From Manihot esculenta (taxonomy: Eukaryota; Streptophyta; Magnoliopsida; Malpighiales; Euphorbiaceae): 64,000 nucleotides of DNA. The stretch covers positions 1,247,050-1,311,049 of the forward strand of contig NC_035171.2 of the NCBI RefSeq assembly GCF_001659605.2. The letters run 5' to 3'. A model generated the notes under the pieces. That model saw nothing but the letters and a program-made list of their open reading frames with translations. It did no database searches and was not told the DNA's origin. A program made the position numbers and the translations under genes. Below are positions 55,827 through 64,000 of the stretch, piece after piece. The number at the start of each line of letters is the position of its first letter. Position 1 is the first letter of the stretch.

Positions 55827-56763
55827 ATGGCAATAAGCTTAAGTTCCTATATTAATTTCCTGTTATTGGTTCAAGTCTTCTCATCTCAACTACTAGCCCA
55901 AATCATCCATGGTCTCCAGAGAACCATGTTGCCTTGTTCATCTTTGGAGATTCATTATTTGATGTAGGAAACAACAACTACATCAAAAATGCAACTTTCG
56001 GAGCAAATGTTTAGCCCTACGGTGAAACATTCTTTAAGTATTCAACTGAGAGATTTTCCGATGGCCGACTAATCCCAGATATTATTTGTATTTTCTTGCT
56101 CTTGTAGTTAACAAATTAGATGTCTTTCTTTGTCACGGAGATGGGTTCTGAACTTCTAGTTTATAAATTGCATCTTCCTTTGTAGATGAGTTTTTGAATT
56201 TACCTCTACTTCCACCGTATCTCCAGCCTGGTAATTGTGACTATATCTATGGAGTGAACTTTACATAGCAAATTTGTAAATTAGTATTCATAGCCCTACG
56301 GTGATGCGAAGACTTATAAATTAGTATTCAAAGCCCTTCACTTGTTTAGCGTAGGAGGCAATGATTACATAGCAAATTTGGCCTCAAACTCCAGTGTTTC
56401 AGTCATTCTCTAAGGAAGAATTGGTTGGGATAGTTATTCGCAACCTCACAACTGAGATCAAAGTAATCATTTATTTGAATTGGCGAATAATTCAAATTTA
56501 AAATAGCTTAATTATGTATACGTAATTGAACGTTAAATTTCAGGAAATTTACAAAAAGGAAGGAGATTTGGCTTTGTAAATATAGGGCCTTACGGTTGTG
56601 CGCAATTCACCAGAGCACTAAGTACAACGGTGGCTGCCTGGAAGAAGCCACAGCTCTAATAAAACTACACAACAAAGAACTTTCAAAAGCACTTGAAGAT
56701 CTAGAGGAAGAACTGGAAGGATTTGAATATTCAGTTCAACCAGATTTAATTAACCGGATTTAA
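55827..56763 (+). pseudogene. GDSL esterase/lipase pseudogene, duplication unit 2
   Basis: The start ATG at 55827 (MAISLSSYINFLLL) is out of frame with the body by one base. Block I FIFGDSLFDVGNNNYI is intact; TAG replaces the expected Trp before PYGETFFKYST. RFSDGRLIPD ends exon 1; exon 2 (EFLNLPLLPPYLQPG, YGVNF) follows after an AG near 56184. Around 56260-56345 the sequence is scrambled by short direct repeats. Block III (HLFSVGGNDYIANL), RRFGFVNIGPYGC and LEEATALIKLHNKELSKALE are readable in different frames. No block V or final exon. It is not functional. Confidence 0.85.
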
Positions 56764-57007
56764 TTAAATTACTCTTATAAGATATTTTTCCAGATATTTT
56801 AGTAAAATTATCCCTTATATAAAAAAATGCTAAACTTTCTTTTAACATATTTATTTTTATTATCAAAAGTAATTTTTAGTGATTTATTTTCAGGTAGTAC
56901 TCAATTTTTATTATCAGAAATATTTTTTTTATGTGTTTTAGTAGAACCGTAAATATTTATTTTGATATAAAAAATTAATCAACAGTAACAAATATCGTAG
57001 GTAAACA

Positions 57008-57009
<2 letters not shown>

Positions 57010-57039
<30 letters not shown>
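57010..57039. repeat. AT dinucleotide microsatellite
   Basis: About 14 AT units just left of the 3' end of the last GDSL gene. Confidence 0.9.
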
Positions 57040-57041
<2 letters not shown>

Positions 57042-57210
57042 AAACAAAAGAAGCAAGGCATTTTATTGAAGGTGACATCAAATCCTATATTATTTTGCAG
57101 CAATAACATCACCTGGGATGTTCAAGATCAGAGATGATGAGATGCATATTTATTTAGTAGATACGCCATAGTAATATGACGAATGCCTTACTTGATATAT
57201 AACTAGCTAC

Positions 57211-58760
57211 TTAATAATATACTTTGAAGGGCCTAGCTCTAGCAGCTTGGGTACGAGGCATCTGAATCTGAATCTGAAGATTGGAGTTATCAGAGGAGGA
57301 TTTAAAAAAGTCGTGAACCCCGTAAGGTTGCACATATCCTGACGTTTTATTCCACATCCATTCAGCTAATAGTTCATTGGCAGCATCTGTGTTATGGACA
57401 CCATCAAAAAATACATACTCTGTCTTGTTTCCACATACACAATATTCATATTCCAAAGCTCCACAAGCTTCCCCACGATATGTCGAGTTCCCACAGCAAG
57501 CACTGCTCCCATTTTTGAACCCTGATCATACATATATATCATCCAAATTAATCTTATATATGTATATTAGACAAAAGACAGAACAGAGAGAGAAGCTGAT
57601 TAAAATTACCGTAATATTCAGGTGCATCAATCAGGCAGCCGATGGCATCATATGCATTAAAGACTGTATAATTGAGTTCTGGACACGTTTCTATTAGTTC
57701 CCGAAGTCTACGAGGTAGTTCATCTCTGTGTGCTTCTGCATATTTTGCTAAAGTTTCATTCAATTTTCCATATTTTTGTTTAACAAAAGGGAGACCACTT
57801 AATGGTGCCACGTTCTGAACTACAAATTTTCTTGCTCCAATAGCATACAAAGCCTGCGCTCAATCAACAATACAACAACACTTATATGTAGATGCACGTA
57901 AAGCAATGCTTCATCTTAAATATTATTGACAATGTATAGACGATTATCAAACCTTGATTGCATCCAATATGCCTGCAATCACCTTCTCCACTATAATTGT
58001 ACTATTTCCTATAAAGTATACGGAATCGAAATAATCTTGTGCACCTATGCTAATCAAGTAAACAGCCTTATTCACCCTCCTCTTCACTTCAGTTTCGTTA
58101 AATGCGATTATCGATAAGTCTATGAGGAAGTTAAACAGCTCAACCTGGCTTGTAAGGTTCAGCTGAAACATAGAACAAGAAAATTATAATACAAACAGTG
58201 CTCTTTTAGGCTCAAAATTTCAGTTTCTTATTGTTTATATAGAGGGAGATCTATACAGACAAAATCACTCAAAAACAAATATCAAGAGTACGTGCTTACA
58301 GAAGTATTGTCCGTCTTAATATCAAGAACACTTGCACCCTCCATAGCGAAATTGGCACCATAAGTGAAATCTTCACTTACGTTGAGAGCAGGAATTAGAA
58401 AAGGAAATCCCTCCTTTTCAGCTGTGCATGCAATCAAAGCACAACATTAGAGTTAATCAAATTTCTCATTAATCTCGATTTATATATGTTATATACATCT
58501 TACATACCAATAAAATCAGCCACTGTGCGACCATCGGAATATCTTCCCGTAGAATGTCCAGTAAAGAAGGTGGTGCCGTATGGTGAGTGAAAAGAAGGAA
58601 GATACTTATCAGGATTTAAGAGTATTTTATTGCCTGGATCATAGAGTCCATCCCCAAAAATGACGAAATATTTATCAAAGGAGTAAACTGGGGTTGGATT
58701 GACAAGGGTGAGAACTGATAAACTTAAAATGAACAACGAATGAGCTAAACAGCTTGCCAT
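57211..58760 (-). CDS. GDSL esterase/lipase-like protein, catalytic Ser and block III Asn replaced
   Basis: Exons on the minus strand: 58508-58760, 58300-58421, 57953-58162, 57610-57853 and 57211-57521; all GT-AG, 379 aa, the same five-exon layout and phases as the gene at 36409. The signal peptide is about residues 1-27. Block I reads VIFGDGLYDPGN, so Gly38 stands where the nucleophile Ser should be. Block III reads SIGAQDY (Gln167 for the oxyanion Asn). Block II (GANFAMEGASVL) is altered; block V keeps Asp316 and His319 (FFDGVHNTDAAN). The C-terminus is extended (QIQIQMPRTQAARARPF). The frame and splice sites are intact, so it looks like an expressed pseudoenzyme and not a dead gene. Plants have other GDSL-like proteins without the Ser, such as the ESM1 group. 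A TATAAAT at 58837-58831 lies about 75 bp upstream. Confidence 0.9.
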
Positions 58761-58830
58761 TGCACAACTTTAATTGAGCTTATGTAGATTTGGTTTCTTT
58801 GTGGTTTGAGTTTGGCCATTTCTGATTCCA

Positions 58831-58837
58831 ATTTATA
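58831..58837 (-). promoter_or_regulatory. Putative TATA box of the GDSL-like gene
   Basis: TATAAAT on the minus strand, 71-77 bp upstream of the ATG at 58760. Confidence 0.5.
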
Positions 58838-58839
58838 AT

Positions 58840-60470
58840 GGTTATAGATTACATAGGAGTCTACTATATTCAACATATGTATGCAAATGTGAAAATCATT
58901 CTTTAAGAATTTTAGATGCTTACATGTTTTACTTAAAGTTTTTGAATAATTTTATTTATTAAATATTATAATTTTATATTTTAAAAAAAAATTGATGAAA
59001 TTCTAAAAAAATTAATGACGAAGATCAATGTGTTTTGATTACACTTTTATGGTCTTTATTTTAGCATATTATTTATGGTGTATACTTCTTATCTTAAGAA
59101 ATGAGTAAAAAAGACTATCTAAAATACTCATTATATTTTTTATTACAATAAAATTAAATTTAAATTTACCATCAAAAATTAATTTATTTTAAATTTTTAT
59201 TCTTTTATTTAGTTATAAAATTTATATTTAATTTTATATATTTTAATAACACTCTAAAAGATGGTAGATATTTAAATAATTAAGAATTTATTTTTTTATA
59301 GTTTTTAAGCTAATTTATATATATTTTATTATTTTAATATTTTCATTAAAATAATATAAAAAATAGTGCATGGGGTTAGAGATATCTAAAACTTAAGTTT
59401 AGATATTCTGAATGTAATTTATCCATTTTCATAAATATTAAACTTTATTTCTTATAGGATAATAATATGAAATTGAAAATTTTTGTGAGAAATGACCTTG
59501 AATTTCAATTATCAAATATTATTGAAAGATATAAACTATATTTTGTAGAATTAAAATTATAAAAAAAAAGTTAATTAAGGCTTAAGAAAATCATCATTCA
59601 ACTTTTGATAATTTTGTTTGCCCTAAATAAAGTTAGATTATATTTTTATCTGGTAAGTCTTAATTAAAGAATGATAATTTAATTTGTAAATTTGAAACTT
59701 TCTGTATTAAATTTTTTAACAGTATGAAAATTGTGTCATTTTCGTTTTTTTTAAAACAACTTTTCTCAAATTTGTGATCATAATGACAAAAAATTCCTTC
59801 TCAAATCTTATTTATAATGATAAGAAAAGGATTTGTTTTTAAATTAAATAACCTGGTTTTGTTTTTAAATTTAAATTTTATAATTTCTTTTTAGAAAAAC
59901 TCACTCATATAAAAGCCTTAAAAAATAAACCCTAAATAAATTTAAAAAATCAATAATTTTGAATAAAAAATAAATTGTCTCATTAAATATATCATCCCTC
60001 TTAAATAGTTGTATAAAAAATCTAAAAAATCTTAAAATACTAAAAAAAAAAGACTTTAGAGACAATTTTGAGACCGTATTAAAATTAATTTAATTTAATT
60101 TAAATTATTTATAAATTTTATATAAATTTAAAATTATTAATCTTTTTATACTTCAATTTTTTACTAAGTTTATCTTTTATTATATTTTAATTAAAATAGA
60201 AAAAAGTAACTTTCACCTGATAAAATTGAAAAATTAAAATAAATGATTTTAATATGTAATGTAACTTTAAGTATTGTTTAAAATAAACAAATTTCCTTTT
60301 AAATTGATTTGGTACAAAAATTGATTAAAAAATTTTTAAAAAAATAAAGCTAATAAAATTTTAACTCTATTTAATTTATTGAGAATTATAATATATTAAA
60401 TTTAAAACAAAAATAAAATATATTTCTATAATTTCTTCACAATTTTAAAATATATAATTCACTTAGTTCA
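58840..60470. other. AT-rich intergenic region
   Basis: About 1.6 kb of AT-rich sequence without any supported gene, RNA or repeat boundary. Confidence 0.6.
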
Positions 60471-60474
60471 ACAT

Positions 60475-63400
60475 TATAATAAATTTCAATTAAAATTGAA
60501 AAATAATAACTATATACAATCCAAGCTAACAAAAAAAAAAAAACTTATAAGTTCTTCAACTCATGAAAATGATTACTAATATCATGACCTAATTTAATTA
60601 AAAGGTAATTAATAGTATGAAATCTTAAAAATTCTTTGATTTGATTACAATTATTATGATAAATATTTTTGAGGGTGTTAAATCCATCAATCTGATTTTT
60701 TATTTTTAATTTAATAATTTTTGTAGATAAAATAATGTGTGTCGATCCCATATAAATTTTAAATTTATTTAATTTTTATAATCAGTGAGGAGAAGAAAAA
60801 TTATTTAAAACGAATGAGAGAAGAAGAAATAAAATGGTGTGATTGAATGATGAATAAATAATTAATTTAAAAGTTTAGATAATCAAAGTTAATAGATTTC
60901 AGTTTATTGATTCAAAAGGTAATTTATTTAATTTTTTATTATTAAGTTAGAGTGTTTAAACAAGTGGATCCCATCGATTTTTTTTAAGATTGAATTAATT
61001 TACGAAACACTATATTAATTTTTAATTAATTAATAATTTCATCAAACGTGTAGATTTAATTAATTAATTGCTTTAAGAAGAGAAAAATCCAATTTAATCA
61101 ACAATTGTAAGCGAATTATTTAAATTAAATCATTCAATTTTTTAATATAGATATACTAATTGTTATTTGTATTAACAGTAATATTTTGTCTATTTAAAAT
61201 ATTCAATACACTTCTTAAATCTCTAAAAAAATAACGATGGAGGAGATGAGATGAGATCCTACTTCTAAAACAATCTTTATATAGATGAGATCCTACTTCT
61301 CAAACAGTCTTTATATATACTTTTTTAAAAAATAATGATAATAGATAATATTCAAAATTTAAAACTCCAATCATATTTGTAGCTATTTAAAATAATTTGA
61401 ATTCTATACGACTGTCAAAATAAAAATCTTACAATATATCCATCAAGTTTGGATCACAACTTTGGATAAGGCAGTACCTTACCGCCTAAAACAGTCTCTG
61501 CTGGTTCCTTTTTATACTTTCTATTTGAACACCTTTTTATACTTTCAGTTTTAAATCTGTTCAAAATTAAAATCTAAGTAAAAATTCAATTATTTGCCAT
61601 CAAATTCATAATAAACTCATAAAAATTAATATGGAAAAAATGTTAATAAAAGTTATTTATTAGCAACTTAAAATTTTTATACTAAATTTTAATTTTTTTA
61701 TTTTCTACAAAGATATTTAAATTTTAATTTATTAAACCTAATTCACTTATTAATTATTTAGCATTTTTTTTTGTCAATTTCATCCTACCCAATATCTTAT
61801 ACATAATAATAATAATTTTCATTTAATTAAAATCAATGACTTTTTGATGATATAAAAATTTAATGTTTATCTTGGAAAATAATGATAAATTTTAATTTTT
61901 GAAAAGTTTTTGTGTAAATAAAATTTCAATGAGAAAAAATGTTAGACAAAAGATTTTTGTTGCTAAGGGTTTGTTCGCAAAAATTTTCACAATAAATTTG
62001 CACCACCCGTATATTTGGGTTTCTGCAATGAAAAATTTTCATCGTTAAAGGGTTGTGATCGGTAGCAAAAAACTTTTACAAAAAATTTGTATTTCTCTCC
62101 TATGTTTTAGAAATTTGGGCTTCTACAAAAATTTTTCATAGCTAAAGAATTTTATTCCATTGCAAGAAGTTTTCACTTTCTATCTATTTAACAATTTAGT
62201 AGAAATCTAGGCTTCTACAACAAAAAATTTTTGTCACTAAAATATTTTATTTCATCGTAAAAGCTTTGATAATAAATTTTCAATGAGTTTAATCTAATAT
62301 TTGAATTGGGCCATAATTTTTTTGCGACTAAAATTTACATCGCTAAATTAGAGCGATAGGCTTTATGATAGTAAATATGTCACTAAATCAACAACGGAAT
62401 TTCTCCATCGCTAAATAATTTGCATAAATATTTTAACACAATATTATTTTTAAGTATTTCTTTGGTTCTCATTAAGCATGAAAGTCTATCAATATTAGTG
62501 CTTTATTAAGACTTTTTTTAAAAATAATAAAAAAGAAAAAAGCTGCTAATTATTTTATTAGCAAGATGACGATATTTACACATATCAATAAAATAATCTT
62601 ATGCGTCTGATAACCCATAGTAAGCAATAATTATTTTTTTCCTTTTATATTTATTTTATTTAGACTCTGCATCAATTTAATATCAACGTGTTATTATGGT
62701 CATCTCATAATAAATTTCAATTATAATTGAAAAATAATAACTATATACAATCAAAGCTAACACAAAAAATAAAGCTTATAAGTTCTTCGACTCATGAAAA
62801 TGATTAAACGAAATAAAAGTTTAATATCATGACCTAACCACTATAACAAAATTGTAGAAAAATAAGAGACGAAAAGGAAGAGAATTGAAAGAAGAGAGAT
62901 GAAACCCTACTTCTAAAACAACTTTTATATATACATTTTCTAAAAAATATATATATATAAAATTTAAAAGAAGTAAAATAAATTGACTAATACTTCTATC
63001 GTTGTTATCCTAAGTAATTTTTGATATGATTGTATTTGAAACTATTTGAAATAATTTGAATTCTATATAGTTGTCCAAATAAAAATCTTACGATCCGTAT
63101 GTCGAGTTTGAGTTACAGTATTGGTTAAGGCAATACCTTCTCATCTAAAACAATTCTAAAACTGTCTCTATTGTTTTTTTTTATACTTTCAGCTTTAAAT
63201 CTTTCCAAAATCAAAATTTAAGTAAAAATTTAATTATTTAACATCAAATTCATATGTCAATAAAGTTATTTATTAGCAACTTTAAATTTTTATATTAAAT
63301 TTTAATTTTTTTTATTTTCTACAAGGATATTTAATTTTTTATTTATTAAACCTAATTCACTTAATAATTATTTAGTTTTTTTTTCAATTTCATTCTACCC

Positions 63401-64000
63401 AATATCTTATATATAATAATAATTTTCATTTAATTAAAATCAATGACTTTTTGATGATACAAAAATTTAATGTTTATCTTGGAAAATAATAATAAATTTT
63501 AATTTTTGAAAAGATTTTGTGTAAATAAAATTTCAATGAGAAAAAAAGTTAAATAAAACATTTTCCTTGCTAAGGGTTTGTTCGCAAAAGTTTTCACAAT
63601 AAATTTGCACCACTTCTTGTATTTGGAATTCTGCAACGGAAAATTTTCATAGCTAAAAAATTGTGATCCGTCGCAAAAAGATTTTACGACAAAATTGTAT
63701 TTCTCTCATATTTTTTAGAAATTTGGGTTCTATGAAAATTTTTCAACGCTAGAGAATTTTATTTCACAAGAAGTTTTCACTTTGTATCTATTTAACAATT
63801 TAATAGAAATATAAGCTTCTACACTAAAAAATTTCCGTCACTAAAATATTTTATTTCATCGTAAAAGCTTTGATAAGAAATTATTGATGAGTTTAATCCA
63901 ATATTTGATATCCGTCACAAAATTTTTGTGAATAAAATTTACATCGCTAAATTGGAGCGACAAACTTTATGATAGTAAATATCAGTCGCTAAATCAGCAA
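60475..64000. repeat. Two direct copies of an AT-rich element with CGCTAAA/GTCGCAAA arrays
   Basis: Copy 1 (about 60475-62440) and copy 2 (about 62706 to beyond 64000) share long blocks in the same order: AAAATAATAACTATATACAAT (60505/62735), AGTTCTTC-ACTCATGAAAATG, ATCCTACTTCTAAAACAA, GGCAGTACCTT/GGCAATACCTT, TTTATCTTGGAAAATAAT, and GCTAAATT-GAGCGA near 62344/63946. The offset falls from 2,231 to about 1,600 bp because copy 1 has about 600 bp that copy 2 lacks. The right third of each copy carries many short TCGCTAAA, GTCGCAAAA and GCGA motifs in both orientations. No ORF. Confidence 0.7.

Overview
The window is nuclear DNA of a dicot plant. Genes have many GT-AG introns, intergenic DNA is very AT-rich, and there are nested Ty3/gypsy LTR retrotransposons. 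The families present (FAB1, eIF2B-alpha, LEA_3, FLZ, type I MADS, SBT1, group VII ERF, GDSL lipases) are all plant families. A woody Malpighiales/Euphorbiaceae-type genome is my guess; the sequence does not prove it. Exons were assembled by hand from splice signals and reading-frame continuity.

Left part (1-24.3 kb), mostly single-copy genes: the N-terminal two thirds of a FAB1/PIKfyve-type PI3P 5-kinase on the minus strand, running off the left edge (kinase domain not in the window), with a 5'-UTR intron; about 3.8 kb of extremely AT-rich spacer; a five-exon eIF2B alpha-subunit gene (+); a small two-exon LEA_3 (LEA5/SAG21-like) gene (-), tail-to-tail with it; an FCS-like zinc finger gene (+); an AGL62-like type I MADS gene (-) broken by a one-base shift in an A run; and an intronless subtilase of the SBT1 group (+).

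Middle (24.3-39.3 kb): 6 kb of AT-rich spacer holding a second copy of a dispersed AT-rich repeat, a two-exon group VII ERF gene (RAP2.12-like, with the oxygen-sensing MCGGAI N-terminus), and an intact five-exon GDSL esterase/lipase (+).

Retroelement block (39.36-54.26 kb): a decayed Tat-like Ty3/gypsy element on the minus strand keeps LTRs, gag, a protease region and an antisense ORF, but has no recognisable RT or integrase. A 9.75-kb Ty3/gypsy chromovirus (Tekay/Del-like, minus strand) is nested in it, with 2.27-kb LTRs, a perfect GGTCC target-site duplication, an initiator-Met tRNA primer site and a G-rich PPT. Its LTRs are nearly identical, so the insertion is young, yet its single gag-pol frame carries six nonsense codons and lost catalytic residues.

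Right part (54.26-64 kb): the retroelements sit inside a small GDSL cluster. Next to the Tat-like element, a segment of LTR + GDSL promoter + start of exon 1 is tandemly duplicated, giving a truncated GDSL fragment and a longer GDSL pseudogene. Beyond them is a complete five-exon GDSL gene (-) whose catalytic serine and block III asparagine are replaced (probable pseudoenzyme). The last 5 kb is AT-rich, with a direct duplication and arrays of short CGCTAAA/GTCGCAAA-like motifs that look like the sub-terminal part of a DNA transposon.
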